A stretch of DNA of 64,000 bases from Asticcacaulis sp. AC460 (lineage in GTDB: Bacteria > Pseudomonadota > Alphaproteobacteria > Caulobacterales > Caulobacteraceae), in assembly GCF_000495795.1 (NCBI RefSeq), contig NZ_AWGD01000024.1, positions 23,125-87,124 on the forward strand, in the 5' to 3' direction. Of this stretch, positions 18,185 through 27,137 are shown piece after piece. A model generated the notes under the pieces. It was not told where the DNA came from, ran no database searches, and worked only from the letters and a program-made list of their open reading frames with translations. The position numbers were made by a program, and so were the translations under genes. How positions within the stretch are numbered: position 1 is the stretch's first letter; each line of letters starts with the position of its first letter.

Positions 18185-19459
18185 ATGCTGAAGAAGATTC
18201 TGGCCGGGATCGGCGCTGTCGTGCTGGCGCTTGTTGTTGCAATGGTGGTGTGGCTGAGCGTGGCACCGCCCAAGCTGCTGCGGGTCGGCACAGGCTATGC
18301 CGCCAAGATCCTCTGCTCCAATGTTTTCCTGGCTGGGCGCAATCCCAAGGCCGTGCTGGCCGACGATGTCCAGGCACCCGGGCATCCGGTGTTGAAGCTG
18401 GTATCGTTCAATATTGACGACCAGGTGGTGACGGTCCGTCTGCTGGGTATGTTCGCGCCCAGCGTCGCCGTGTATCGACCGGGCCTTGGCTGCGTCAATG
18501 TTCCTGACTTCTTTGTCTCTAAGGTCCGCAGGCTGAGCCTGCCCGAGGTCAAGCCGGAGCCCCAGGGCGCACCGATTGCCGCCGCAGGAAAGCTTGCCGA
18601 TATTCTCACGGATAAGGCCTTGACCGGTCCAGGCCTGCGCGCCGTTGTGGTGATGCAGGATGGCAAGGTTATCGGAGAAGCTTATGGCGACGGATTTACA
18701 CCGGACACGCGCCTCCTCGGCTGGTCGATGACCAAGACGGTCAATGCCGCTCTGATCGGCCGGGCCAATGTCAATCTTGATCAGGTTGTTGCGCCCAACG
18801 TCACGATCCGCGACCTCGCCGCCATGAAGAGCGGCCTGGCCTTCAACGAGGACTATGGCGGCGTGTCAGACGTCTCGCGCATGTTGTATCTGGAGCCAGA
18901 CATGGCGGGCTTTGCCGCGGGTATGCCGGCTGGTGAGAAAAAATACGCCTATTCAACGGGATCGAGCCTGATCCTGACACGAAGCTGGATGAAGGCTGTG
19001 GGCAAGGACGCCCTCACCTATCCGCGCGAAGCCCTGTTCGGCCCGCTGGGCATGACGAGCGCCGTGTTCGAAACCGACGAAAGCGGCACCTTTGTCGGCG
19101 GGTCCTATGTCTACGCCACGGCCCGAGACTGGGGCCGGTTCGGGCAGTTCCTGATGCAGGACGGCGTGTGGGAGGACAAACGGTTACTGCCTGAGGGATT
19201 CGTAGGATTGATGCGGACCTCGAACGGGTCGGAGGAAGGCTACAGTCAGATGCAGTCCTGGCTCAAAGGCCCCGGCGAAAGCGATACCGGCAAGATGGCC
19301 GGGCTGCCAGCGGACACCTTCTGGCTGCGCGGCCATGACGGTCAGACCGTGACCATCATCCCGTCGCAACGGTTGATTGTCGTGCGGATGGGATTGACGC
19401 CGTGGGATCTGGGATACCGGCCTGAGGCGCTGGTGAAAACCGTGTCGGAAACGATGTAG
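18185..19459 (+). CDS. Membrane-anchored beta-lactamase-fold serine hydrolase
   Basis: 424 residues. An N-terminal membrane helix (ILAGIGAVVLALVVAMVVWL) is followed by a 140-residue periplasmic segment with three scattered cysteines, then a penicillin-binding-like hydrolase domain. The SxxK is WSMTKTVNA, the YxN position is AYSTGSS, and the third motif is RGHDGQ near the end. It is similar to the 6-aminohexanoate-dimer-hydrolase/EstB-like group. It differs from the secreted hydrolase at 12779-13909 in motifs and anchoring. Substrate unknown. It ends before a family B repeat and converges with the peroxiredoxin gene. Confidence 0.8.
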   Translation: MLKKILAGIGAVVLALVVAMVVWLSVAPPKLLRVGTGYAAKILCSNVFLAGRNPKAVLADDVQAPGHPVLKLVSFNIDDQVVTVRLLGMFAPSVAVYRPGLGCVNVPDFFVSKVRRLSLPEVKPEPQGAPIAAAGKLADILTDKALTGPGLRAVVVMQDGKVIGEAYGDGFTPDTRLLGWSMTKTVNAALIGRANVNLDQVVAPNVTIRDLAAMKSGLAFNEDYGGVSDVSRMLYLEPDMAGFAAGMPAGEKKYAYSTGSSLILTRSWMKAVGKDALTYPREALFGPLGMTSAVFETDESGTFVGGSYVYATARDWGRFGQFLMQDGVWEDKRLLPEGFVGLMRTSNGSEEGYSQMQSWLKGPGESDTGKMAGLPADTFWLRGHDGQTVTIIPSQRLIVVRMGLTPWDLGYRPEALVKTVSETM

Positions 19460-19489
19460 TACTGCCAGCAAGCGAAGCCAGGCGCTCGT

Positions 19490-19585
19490 AACGCCCCCTC
19501 CGTCTCGACGCGCTTCGGCCCATAAGGGGCCTCGCTTGCTCGCCACCTCCCCCGGCCTCGCCGGCAGGCAAAGCGGGGGAGGATA
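19490..19585. repeat. Palindromic repeat, family B, copy 2 (half element)
   Basis: Matches the right half of copy 1: ACGCCCCCTCCGTCTCGAC, then GGGCCTCGCTTGCTCG, then CACCTCCCCCG and a closing GCGGGGGAGGATAAGG. The left half is missing. It lies between the convergent serine hydrolase and peroxiredoxin genes. Confidence 0.75.
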
Positions 19586-19588
19586 AGG

Positions 19589-20071
19589 TTAAAGCTGTTC
19601 CAGCACGTGCTCCGCCGACGACACGCGGAACTCGCCCGGCGCTTCGACGAACAACTGATCGACCTTGCCGTCCTTGACGACCATGGCGTAACGCTTCGAA
19701 CGCCCGCCCATGCCGAAACCGGTACCGTCCAGTTCCAGGCCCACCGCCCTGGCGAAGTCGCCATTACCGTCCGCCAGCAGGACAACCTCGTCGACAATCC
19801 CCTGGTCCTTGGCCCAGGCCTTCATCACAAAATAGTCATTCACCGAGGTACAGGCGACAACGTCGACGCCCTTTGCCTTGAAATCGGCGACATGATCCTT
19901 GAAACCCGGCAGGTGGCGGGCCGAGCAGGTCGGCGTAAAAGCCCCCGGAACGGCAAACAGAACCACGGTTTTACCGGTAAAGAACTCGCCCACCGTCGTC
20001 GCCTGGGGAGATTCCGCGCCGACCACGGTCAGCTTGAGATCGGGAAGGGCATCACCGGGTTGCACAGTCAT
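19589..20071 (-). CDS. Peroxiredoxin, Prx5 type
   Basis: Reduces hydrogen peroxide and alkyl peroxides with a thiol donor. The 160-residue protein starts at ATG 20071, seven bases after an AAGGAGA ribosome site; the longer frame has no such signal. The active-site block is PGAFTPTCSARHLPGF, with the peroxidatic Cys preceded by Thr as in the Prx5/AhpC-TSA (redoxin) group. A later TSVNDYFVMKAWAK segment and MGGRSKRYAMVVKDGKV are typical. It is divergent from the YqgE/AlgH gene. Confidence 0.93.
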   Translation of the reverse strand: MTVQPGDALPDLKLTVVGAESPQATTVGEFFTGKTVVLFAVPGAFTPTCSARHLPGFKDHVADFKAKGVDVVACTSVNDYFVMKAWAKDQGIVDEVVLLADGNGDFARAVGLELDGTGFGMGGRSKRYAMVVKDGKVDQLFVEAPGEFRVSSAEHVLEQL

Positions 20072-20176
20072 GGAAGTCTCCTTAAATTCACCTTGCCGGG
20101 GACCTATATAGATATCGCCACCACGGGCCAAGACGCCGCCTGCAATATATGTTAGGCTTCGCATAAAGGATGTGTG

Positions 20177-20800
20177 ATGACCGGACCGGACGCCATGACT
20201 GACGACCCTCTGTCGCTGCAGGGACAACTCCTGATCGCTATGCCGGGCCTCGCCGGCGAACCGTTCGAACATTCCGTCGTCTATGTCTGCCAGCATGACG
20301 AAAACCACGCCATGGGGCTGATCCTCAACCAGCCGATCAATGGCCTGAACTTCGGCAAGATGGTTCGCGAACTGGGAATCGACAGCGGTGATCGCGCCCC
20401 GTCCCTGCAGAAGATCTTCCGCGGCGGGCCGGTCCAGAACGACCGCGGCTTCGTGCTGCATAGCCTGGACTATCAGATCGACAAGATCACCGTCGAACTG
20501 GGCGGGCCCTTCCAGGAAGGCCAGGACGGCGAAGAAACCGGCATGGGGTTGACGGCGTCACGTGACATCCTGGTCGACCTGTCCAGCGGCACAGGTCCGG
20601 CACGCAGCGTGATCGCGCTGGGCTATGCCGGCTGGGGCCCCGGTCAGTTGGAAAACGAATTGGGCGCCAATGCCTGGCTGGTGGCGCCGGCCAGTCAAGA
20701 GTTGATTTTCATGAGCGAGCCGGAGCAACTGTGGTCGGCGGCGCTGGCGACCCTGGGTGTTGAACCGGCCCATCTGTCCGGTACTGCCGGACGGGCGTAA
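20177..20800 (+). CDS. YqgE/AlgH family protein (UPF0301)
   Basis: About 207 residues. Family signatures are LQGQLLIAMPGLAGEPFEHSVVYV, HAMGLILNQPI, FRGGPVQNDRGFVLHS and GYAGWGPGQLENE. The family is widespread in proteobacteria and its biochemical function is unresolved; one member was named AlgH for an effect on alginate genes. ATG 20177 has an AAAGGA ribosome site six bases before it. An in-frame ATG at 20195 is also possible. Confidence 0.9.
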   Translation: MTGPDAMTDDPLSLQGQLLIAMPGLAGEPFEHSVVYVCQHDENHAMGLILNQPINGLNFGKMVRELGIDSGDRAPSLQKIFRGGPVQNDRGFVLHSLDYQIDKITVELGGPFQEGQDGEETGMGLTASRDILVDLSSGTGPARSVIALGYAGWGPGQLENELGANAWLVAPASQELIFMSEPEQLWSAALATLGVEPAHLSGTAGRA

Positions 20801-20803
20801 GAC

Positions 20804-20941
20804 TTTTACCACGGACCACACGGACCACACGGACGCCTTGGAAGTTCTGACGCCGCGCAGCGGCCTCGCCATTTGATGACGCTGCACGGCGGTTTCCGGT
20901 AAATCCTGAAGTCCGTGTGGTTCGTGTGGTCCGTGGTAAAA
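20804..20941. repeat. Palindromic intergenic repeat, family A, copy 2
   Basis: 30-nt arms at 20804-20833 and 20912-20941 are reverse complements with one mismatch (TTTTACCACGGACCACACGG facing CCGTGTGGTCCGTGGTAAAA at the outer ends). The enclosed 78 bp contain CGCCGCGCAGCGGC and GCTGCACGGCGG. It separates the convergent YqgE/AlgH and EAL genes. Compare 10662-10804. Confidence 0.85.
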
Positions 20942-20945
20942 AACC

Positions 20946-22733
20946 TTACGCGCTTAAGGCATCCGCCTTGTATCCCAGCGAATTCGCCAGGAAGGCTTCC
21001 GCCTCGGACGGTTTCAGCGCCTTGGCAAAGCCCCAGCCCTGCCCCATCTGGCAGCCCAAAGCCGCCAGGCGATCGGCCAAGGCCATGTCCTCGACGCCTT
21101 CGGCCACCACGTCCAGCCCAAAGTCGCGGCCCAGGGTCAGGATCGACCGCACGATCTTCTCCGAAGACGCCTCGGTCTTCATGGTGTTGACGAAGGAACG
21201 ATCAATCTTGAGCGTATCGAACGGCAGCCTGGCCAGGTAGCTCAGAGACGAGAAACCGGTGCCGAAATCGTCCAGCGCAATCCCCGCGCCGGCCGTACGC
21301 AGATCTTCCAGAATACGCGCCGACGCCTGCGGATCGCGCATGACGTCGCTTTCGGTCACCTCCAGCTTCAGCATCTTGTTCGGCAGGCCGGCATCACGGA
21401 TCAATCGCGACACGTCCTCGATCAGATGCAGGCGCTCGATTTCCGGCGCCGACAGGTTGACGCTGATGAAGAAGCCCGCCGGAAGGGCGTAGGCCTGCTT
21501 CCACTTGCCGAGCACCCGAACCGTGGTGTTCATGATGATGGTGCCCAGGTCGACCATCATGCCCAGGTCACGCACCGCCCCCAGGAACTGGTCCGGCGGA
21601 ATGACACCGCGGCGCGGATGCACCCAGCGCGCCAGGGCTTCGAAACCGGTGATCCGGCCTGTGTGCAGGTTGACGATAGGCTGATACCAGGCATGGATCT
21701 CACCGCTGACAAAGGCCTTGCGCAGTTCAGCTTCCAGCGCCAGGCGCGTCAGTCCGTCGCTTTCCAGGTCGCGCTTGTAGGAGGCGACTCCGCCGGCGCC
21801 CTTGGATTGCGCCGCTTCGACGGCCATCTCGGCGCGGCGCAGCAGTTCAGCCGCCTCCAGCGCCTGGTCGCCGCCATCGACCGATACTGCGCCCATGGAG
21901 AAGGTCGGCTGGATGTCGAAACCGGCAACATTGATCGGACGTTCCAGGGCGTTGCGCATGCGTTCGGATACACGTGGGAAACCCCGCAGGGTCAGGACAG
22001 CGAACTCGTCCTCGCCGAGGCGAGATAACAGGGCATTGTCAGGGAAGGCATCGCGCAGACGCAGGGCCAGCAGTTCGAGAACGATATCGGCACGTTCGTG
22101 GCCCAGGGCCTCGTTCAGCCGGCGGAAACGGTTGAGATCGGCCACGACCAGATCGTAGTCGCCGGGTTTTCTCAACACTTGACCGGCGCCGTGCAGGAAG
22201 CCCTGGCGGTTCAGAAGGCCGGTCAGAGGATCGGTATGAATATCCTGCAGCGGAAGGCCGTCGTTGTGATCGGTTTTGCCTATGGCCTTCTTCAGACCGA
22301 TATCACGGCTAAGGTCGGTGATCAGGCCCAGGACCTGGCCGCGCGACACCTTGCGGCCTTTGAGATAGACCAGGCGATGGTCGCGCAGGCGCAACAGGCA
22401 TTGGATGTGGCCTTCGCCCGGCTGGGCGGCGTGGACTTCGAGCGCGCGGAACTGGCTGTCGAGACGGTCGACCTCGCCCGGTTCGAAGGCGGGATCGAGA
22501 TCATCAAGGAAGACCCGGCTCCACAGGGGCGGCAAACCGAGGTGACGGAGGTCGCCTTTGAATTCGAACAGGCGCTGGCTCAGGTCGTAGGACCACAAAA
22601 GCGCGTCGGCGGACTTCAGCGCTTCCATCTGGGCGGCGCGGCTGTCGATGGTCATACGTGGGTCGACGTCGCGCAGCACGTCCTGCCCTGACGGTCCGCC
22701 CATTTTCCAGCCGAAAAGATTGATGTCCGACAT
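20946..22733 (-). CDS. PAS-GEDEF-EAL cyclic-di-GMP phosphodiesterase, PdeA-like
   Basis: 595 residues. An N-terminal PAS-like region (about 36-150) is followed by a GGDEF domain (about 160-320) whose signature is GEDEF at 240-244, then a complete EAL domain (about 330-585): EAL at 365-367 in GFEALARW, then ISVNLS, DDFGTGFSSLSYL, KIDRSFV and AEGVED. The EAL catalytic residues look intact, so the protein should hydrolyse c-di-GMP. The altered GEDEF should not make it. Caulobacter PdeA (CC3396) has the same layout, and there the GEDEF domain binds GTP and activates the EAL domain. A role in the motile-to-sessile switch would fit the holdfast genes in this window. No operon partners. Confidence 0.88.
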   Translation of the reverse strand: MSDINLFGWKMGGPSGQDVLRDVDPRMTIDSRAAQMEALKSADALLWSYDLSQRLFEFKGDLRHLGLPPLWSRVFLDDLDPAFEPGEVDRLDSQFRALEVHAAQPGEGHIQCLLRLRDHRLVYLKGRKVSRGQVLGLITDLSRDIGLKKAIGKTDHNDGLPLQDIHTDPLTGLLNRQGFLHGAGQVLRKPGDYDLVVADLNRFRRLNEALGHERADIVLELLALRLRDAFPDNALLSRLGEDEFAVLTLRGFPRVSERMRNALERPINVAGFDIQPTFSMGAVSVDGGDQALEAAELLRRAEMAVEAAQSKGAGGVASYKRDLESDGLTRLALEAELRKAFVSGEIHAWYQPIVNLHTGRITGFEALARWVHPRRGVIPPDQFLGAVRDLGMMVDLGTIIMNTTVRVLGKWKQAYALPAGFFISVNLSAPEIERLHLIEDVSRLIRDAGLPNKMLKLEVTESDVMRDPQASARILEDLRTAGAGIALDDFGTGFSSLSYLARLPFDTLKIDRSFVNTMKTEASSEKIVRSILTLGRDFGLDVVAEGVEDMALADRLAALGCQMGQGWGFAKALKPSEAEAFLANSLGYKADALSA

Positions 22734-22900
22734 GCTGTGCCCCGGTGTTAACCGTGAGCCTTAACCAAGAGTGTTACTGTTCGGATAAGGAAAGGCCTTG
22801 TGGTGAAAGGAACCGGCGTTATTTTTGCGCTGCAAACGATTTTGGGCGTTAGGACTTGGACTGCAGACCCTGCTTCAGTCGGGAACCTCGTCCGGCAAGG
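22734..22900. other. Upstream region of the PdeA-like gene
   Basis: Holds two TTAACC half-sites (22748 and 22761) in TTAA-CCGTGAGCC-TTAACC, which resembles a CtrA site but with a 9-bp instead of the usual 7-bp spacer. No other gene is visible up to the repeat that follows. Confidence 0.3.
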
Positions 22901-22919
22901 ACAGAAGCGGAAGGACGAG

Positions 22920-23230
22920 GAATTCCGGATGGCTGATCCTCCACGCGAAGCGCTCTAATTGATATTGCTTCAGGCTATGCTCCGTCCCTTCCTTCAACCG
23001 GAATTCCGTGCCTTCCGTGCACGCCGCCGCAGGCGGCGCTTCAGTGTTTTCCGTGTTCCTCTTAATAGCCTCCGGTTTGTCTGAGGGTTTTAAGAGGAAC
23101 ACGGAACACACGGAAGCCGCTACGCGGCACCACTGAAAACACGGAATTCGGGATGCTCCTATACATATGAGACAGGTCATACCATCGGTAGGAAGGCGCT
23201 TCGCGCGGGAGAACGGTCAACCGGAATTCC
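22920..23230. repeat. Palindromic intergenic repeat, family C, copy 1
   Basis: Central inverted arms: GCTTCAGTGTTTTCCGTGTT and following CCTCTT (23038-23063) face AAGAGGAACACGGAACAC (23092-23109) and its continuation. Each is bordered by small GC dyads (CGCCGCAGGCGGCG; GCCGCTACGCGGC). Outer elements include CGCGAAGCGC (22943) and GGAAGGCGCTTCGCGCG (23191) and two AATTCCGG boxes. The related copy is at 58110-58316. It fills the gap between the M16 peptidase gene and the PdeA-like gene. Confidence 0.75.
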
Positions 23231-23305
23231 ATGTCGTGCCGACTCTTTCCATGCCGTGGTTCCCCCTTGGGAAAAGCCAGGCTGCACGGACCAAGGCCGT
23301 TTTGG

Positions 23306-24550
23306 CTACGCCGCCAGGGTCATGGTTTTGGGGCCCAGCAGGGCCGAGGCGCCGGGTTGGGAAGCGACAGCGCCGCCGACGCGGACCAGGTCGTCGCGAG
23401 TCACCGCCGCGATGTCCACGGCGACCTCGTCCAGCGTAAAGACCTTGTCAAACACCGACATCTGGCTGGCAAAGGCCGCGGCGCGCGAACCCGCGCCTTC
23501 GAAGTTCAGGAACAGCGAGGTGGTGAACTGGGCCTTTGCCCGCTCCAGCTCCGACGGCTTCGGATCGGCCGCCAGTTCGGTCAGAACGCGGCGGATCAGT
23601 TCGCTCAGCGGCGCGACATCCTTGGGCGCGCAACCGGCATAGACGCCGAACACGCCGCCGTCACGATACGGCGTGGTGTAAGAGTCGATCGCGTAGGCCA
23701 GGCCCCTCGCCTCACGCGCTTCCTGGAACAGGCGCGATGCCATACCGCCGCCCAGGATTTCTCCGAACAGCCGCAGCGGAATGATGTCCGGATCGGTGCG
23801 GCCGATGGCGTCGAAACCGAGCGTCAGGTTGGCCTGTTCGATGCGGCGCTTCTGGACGGCATGGCCGGGGGTGAAGCGCAGGACATCGGGTGCCGCGAAG
23901 CCGGCATGTGGCGCAACCGGGCCGATCAGCGGTTTGGCGGCGGCGAAGACCTCTTCGGCCGTGACGCCGCCCGAGATGCAGATGACGATGCGGTGCGGCG
24001 CGTACAGCGTGCCGGCAAAGTCGCGCAAAGGTTCCGGTTTCGCCGGGTTCAGGCTTTTGCGGCTGCCCAGGATCGGCCGGCCAAGGGCCTGGTCCTGGAA
24101 CATGGCTGTCTGCAGCAGGTCGAAAACATGGTCGTCCGGTGTGTCGAAAGCTTCCAGGATTTCCTGGGCGATGACCTTCTTTTCGCGTTGCAGTTCGGTG
24201 CGGTCCAGTTGCGGCCGGAACATCAGGTCAGTGACGATCTCCAGCGCCAGGGGGAGCAGCGACGACAGGCCGCGGACTTCGAACCGGGTGTGTTCGTAGC
24301 CGGTCGAGGCGTTGATGCTGCCACCCTTGTGTTCGATGGCTTCGGCCAGGGCGCGGGCGTCGCGGCCGCCGGCGCCTTTGAATACCATGTGTTCCAGCAG
24401 GTGGGCCCAGCCCGATTGCGCCTCGGTTTCGAAGCGCGCCCCGCCGTGAATGAGGGCGTTGAGGGCAAAGGTCTTGACGCCGGGCATTGGGTCAACCAGC
24501 AAGCGCAGGCCGTTGTCGAACGTATAAAGGCGTTGTCCGTCCAGAATCAT
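23306..24550 (-). CDS. M16 family zinc peptidase (processing-peptidase-like)
   Basis: 414 residues with the inverted zinc motif HLLEHM (His50, Glu53, His54) and the downstream Glu in the helix after NASTGYEHTRFEV. The second half has the inactive-domain signature GEILGGGMASRLFQEAREARGLAY. Bacterial members resemble the beta subunit of mitochondrial processing peptidase. Its start overlaps the stop of the SURF1 gene by 4 nt, placing it at the end of the cytochrome oxidase cluster, as often seen in alphaproteobacteria. Threonine synthase, which in many relatives sits between them, is absent here. Confidence 0.9.
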   Translation of the reverse strand: MILDGQRLYTFDNGLRLLVDPMPGVKTFALNALIHGGARFETEAQSGWAHLLEHMVFKGAGGRDARALAEAIEHKGGSINASTGYEHTRFEVRGLSSLLPLALEIVTDLMFRPQLDRTELQREKKVIAQEILEAFDTPDDHVFDLLQTAMFQDQALGRPILGSRKSLNPAKPEPLRDFAGTLYAPHRIVICISGGVTAEEVFAAAKPLIGPVAPHAGFAAPDVLRFTPGHAVQKRRIEQANLTLGFDAIGRTDPDIIPLRLFGEILGGGMASRLFQEAREARGLAYAIDSYTTPYRDGGVFGVYAGCAPKDVAPLSELIRRVLTELAADPKPSELERAKAQFTTSLFLNFEGAGSRAAAFASQMSVFDKVFTLDEVAVDIAAVTRDDLVRVGGAVASQPGASALLGPKTMTLAA

Positions 24551-25245
24551 AGTTTCCGCATGCGTTGGATCACGAAGGCGATGTACATGCCCAAAAGGGT
24601 CAGGGCCAGGGCGAACCAGGTCAGGGCGTATTCGAGGTGACGATTGCTCAGTTCAGCGGTCAGGTGCCCCTGCTCCAGGTCTTCGACCGAAACGCCGGAC
24701 GGCGCCTGGTCCAGCATGACGAAATAGTCTTCGCGCAGATCGGGCGCGCGCAGGAACGGCCCCATTTCCAGCGGCGAACGCCAGTACCAGTCATTACGGA
24801 TCGGATCGTTCATTGGTGTGACCAGGCCGGCCTTGTCATAGGCGCGCAATCGGCCGACCGGGTGTTCGATGGTCAGGGACGGCTGGAGCCGGGTTTCGGC
24901 AAAGCCCAGTTCGACCAGGATGCTCCTGTCGCCGGCCGGACAGGCCACGAGCAGGCGATAGCCGGGCTTGCCGTTGCTGAGGCTGTTCATGTGGATGATC
25001 ATTTCCGGCGACACGTCACACCGCGTCAGGGCGACCGAGCGCCAGGCCGGTTTCTTTGAGGCCAGCACCTTGTCCAGCGGCTGCGGCGCCTGGGCCTGGG
25101 TGCTGGCCAATTCGGCGAGCAGACCCTTTTTCCACATCAGACGCTGGACCTGCCAGGCGCCAAGGCAGTTGAGGATGACGAAGGCCACCGCCACCGCGAT
25201 GGTCAATCCCTTGGGCATGGCTTGGACGAAACGGGAGAGGCTCAT
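24547..25245 (-). CDS. SURF1-family cytochrome oxidase assembly protein
   Basis: 232 residues with two membrane helices, one near the N-terminus (LTIAVAVAFVILNCLGAWQV) and one near the C-terminus (ALTWFALALTLLGMYIAFVI), bracketing a periplasmic domain. LGAWQVQRLMWK and RHLEYALTWF are SURF1 hallmarks. SURF1 proteins help insert heme a into subunit I of aa3 oxidases. It is two bases from DUF983 and overlaps the M16 peptidase, so it belongs to the ctaB...surf1 operon. Confidence 0.92.
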   Translation of the reverse strand: MSLSRFVQAMPKGLTIAVAVAFVILNCLGAWQVQRLMWKKGLLAELASTQAQAPQPLDKVLASKKPAWRSVALTRCDVSPEMIIHMNSLSNGKPGYRLLVACPAGDRSILVELGFAETRLQPSLTIEHPVGRLRAYDKAGLVTPMNDPIRNDWYWRSPLEMGPFLRAPDLREDYFVMLDQAPSGVSVEDLEQGHLTAELSNRHLEYALTWFALALTLLGMYIAFVIQRMRKL

Positions 25246-25247
25246 TC

Positions 25248-25598
25248 TCAGTCTCTTACCTTGTGACGAATCTGGACGGCGACCATCAGGCCCTTCAGGA
25301 CCGGCATCAGGGCCAGGGCCAGGACGACCGCAAAGGCCGGCCAGACGGACAGTAACATAACCGGGCTCCAGTTCCAGGCCAGGAAACTGACCAACAGGCC
25401 AATACAGGCGGCAAAACCGGCGATCAGAATGACAAAGACGACGGGACCGTCTCCGGTATCCGCCGCCTTGAAATCCGCGGCGCAGACCGCACAGGCCTGC
25501 GCCACCTTGAGATAGGATGTGAACAGCTTACCCTTGCCACAGATCGGGCAACGCCCGAACGCCGCTGCGATGAAGCCGGCCCCGCCCTGCGTTGTCAA
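25248..25598 (-). CDS. DUF983 membrane protein
   Basis: 116 residues. Two CxxC pairs (CPICGKGKLF and ACAVCAADF) suggest a small zinc ribbon before two membrane helices. DUF983 genes regularly lie between coxC and surf1 in alphaproteobacteria; an assembly role in cytochrome oxidase is inferred from context only. The start is a TTG (25598) sharing bases with the coxC stop (TTGA), so translation is probably coupled. Confidence 0.85.
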   Translation of the reverse strand: MTTQGGAGFIAAAFGRCPICGKGKLFTSYLKVAQACAVCAADFKAADTGDGPVVFVILIAGFAACIGLLVSFLAWNWSPVMLLSVWPAFAVVLALALMPVLKGLMVAVQIRHKVRD

Positions 25599-26470
25599 TG
25601 CGGCGCGCCGCCGAAGACAACGTAGACGAAGGCGAACAGGAAGAGCCAGACCACGTCAACGAAGTGCCAGTACCAGGCGGCGGCTTCGAAGCCGAAGTGC
25701 TTTTGCGGCGTGAAGTGGCCAGCCAGCAGGCGGAACAGGCAGACGATCAGGAAGATGGTCCCGATCAGGACGTGGGCGCCGTGGAAGCCGGTGGCCATGA
25801 AGAAGGACGAGCCGTACAGGCCGGCATTGGCCGATTCTTCGCTGAAGAATTCGTGGTGGTGGATGATCTGGAAGTATTCATAGGCCTGGACCGCGGTGAA
25901 GGTGGCGCCCAGGATGATGGTCAGGATCAGACCCCACTTTACGCCTTCGCGGTCGCCTTCGGTCAGGGCGTGGTGCGCCCAGGTGGCGGTCGTGCCCGAG
26001 GTCAGCAGAAGAAGGGTGTTGAGCAGCGGCAGGTGCCACGGATCGATGGTTTCGACGCCGTGCGGCGGCCAGGTCGACCAGGCCTGACGGACTTCCTCGA
26101 TGGCGGAATGGTCGCCGGCGCGGTGCGTGTTGAACAGCGCCATTTCGAAGAAGATCCAGAACCAGGCCACAAAGAACATGACTTCGGAGGCGATGAACAT
26201 GATCATGCCGTAGCGCAGGCCGATCTGGACGACCGGGGTATGGTCGCCGGCCTTGCTTTCCTTGATGACGTCGCGCCACCAGAAGACCATGGTCAGCAGG
26301 ATGCCGGTAATGCCGACGGCGAACAGCCACCAGCTACCCTTTTCGAAGCCGAAAAGACCCTGCAGCCACATGACGAGGCCCAGGCCCCAGCACACCGCGG
26401 ACGCCGAACCCATCAGGGGCCACGGCGAAGGATTGATGATGTGATAGTCGTGTTTGACGCCGTGGGCCAT
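25595..26470 (-). CDS. ctaE: Cytochrome c oxidase subunit III
   Basis: 291 residues, seven membrane helices. Typical motifs are YHIINPSPWPLMGS at the N-terminus, FFVAWFWIFFEMALF, LLLTSGTTATWAHHAL and GFHGAHVLIGTIFL, ending AAWYWHFVDVVWLFLFAFVYV. It is a core subunit of the aa3-type oxidase in the inner membrane. In this operon it lies between ctaG and DUF983, the standard alphaproteobacterial order. Confidence 0.96.
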   Translation of the reverse strand: MAHGVKHDYHIINPSPWPLMGSASAVCWGLGLVMWLQGLFGFEKGSWWLFAVGITGILLTMVFWWRDVIKESKAGDHTPVVQIGLRYGMIMFIASEVMFFVAWFWIFFEMALFNTHRAGDHSAIEEVRQAWSTWPPHGVETIDPWHLPLLNTLLLLTSGTTATWAHHALTEGDREGVKWGLILTIILGATFTAVQAYEYFQIIHHHEFFSEESANAGLYGSSFFMATGFHGAHVLIGTIFLIVCLFRLLAGHFTPQKHFGFEAAAWYWHFVDVVWLFLFAFVYVVFGGAPH

Positions 26471-26608
26471 TCTCGTTCAACTCACCTCGGTAACGCGCCC
26501 GGGAGCGCGCGGAAATGCTAATATTCGGCCTTTAGCCGGATGGTTCCGTTTAGGCCAGTTCTTTTTCAAAGACAATGCGAAGCAGCCACCAAAATGGCCG
26601 CTTTTGCG

Positions 26609-27136
26609 TTACTTTTTTGCCGCTTTCGACTCGAAAAACGTATAGGACAGGGTTACGTCGCGCACCTTGCGCGTGTCGATGTTTTTCAGCATCTCCGGAT
26701 CGAGGAAATAGACCATCGGGAAGGTCTTCGATTCCCCCGCCTGAAGCGTCTGGTCATCGAAGCAGAAGCATTGAAGTTTGCGGTAGAACGGCCCCATGGT
26801 CTCGGGCAGGACGTTGAACACGGCGCGGCCGGTGATCGCATGATCGGCGGTGTTGGTGACGGTGAAGTACATCATCGCCGTCTTGCCGATGCGGACGTCC
26901 TGATAGGGTTTTTCCGCTTTGAAGGTCCAGGGAATGTCACGGGTATTGGTGTCGAACCGGACCCGGACGATGACGTCGGTCGCCACTTCGGGCGCCTTGG
27001 TCGCGCGCATGGCCGTGCCGTCGAATCCGGTCAGGTTGCAGAAGGCGCGGTACAATGGCACGCTGGCAAAGGCCAGGCCGCCCATGAAGGCCACGGCCGC
27101 CACCAGCCACAGAACGACCTTGGTATTCCGTTTCAT
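26609..27136 (-). CDS. ctaG: Cytochrome c oxidase assembly protein CtaG/Cox11
   Basis: 175 residues. A single N-terminal membrane helix (VVLWLVAAVAFMGGLAFASV) is followed by PLYRAFCNLTGFDGT and the copper-binding CFCF motif (KLQCFCFDDQTL). Cox11 delivers copper to the CuB centre of subunit I. It is one base downstream of the 67-residue membrane protein gene. A 138-bp gap without a clear gene separates it from ctaE. Confidence 0.95.
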   Translation of the reverse strand: MKRNTKVVLWLVAAVAFMGGLAFASVPLYRAFCNLTGFDGTAMRATKAPEVATDVIVRVRFDTNTRDIPWTFKAEKPYQDVRIGKTAMMYFTVTNTADHAITGRAVFNVLPETMGPFYRKLQCFCFDDQTLQAGESKTFPMVYFLDPEMLKNIDTRKVRDVTLSYTFFESKAAKK

Positions 27137-27137
27137 A

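Noticed and set aside
12779..19459. Antibiotic resistance from the two beta-lactamase-fold genes
   Set aside because: Both lack the YxN and KTG motifs of real class C enzymes; they fit the general serine hydrolase family.
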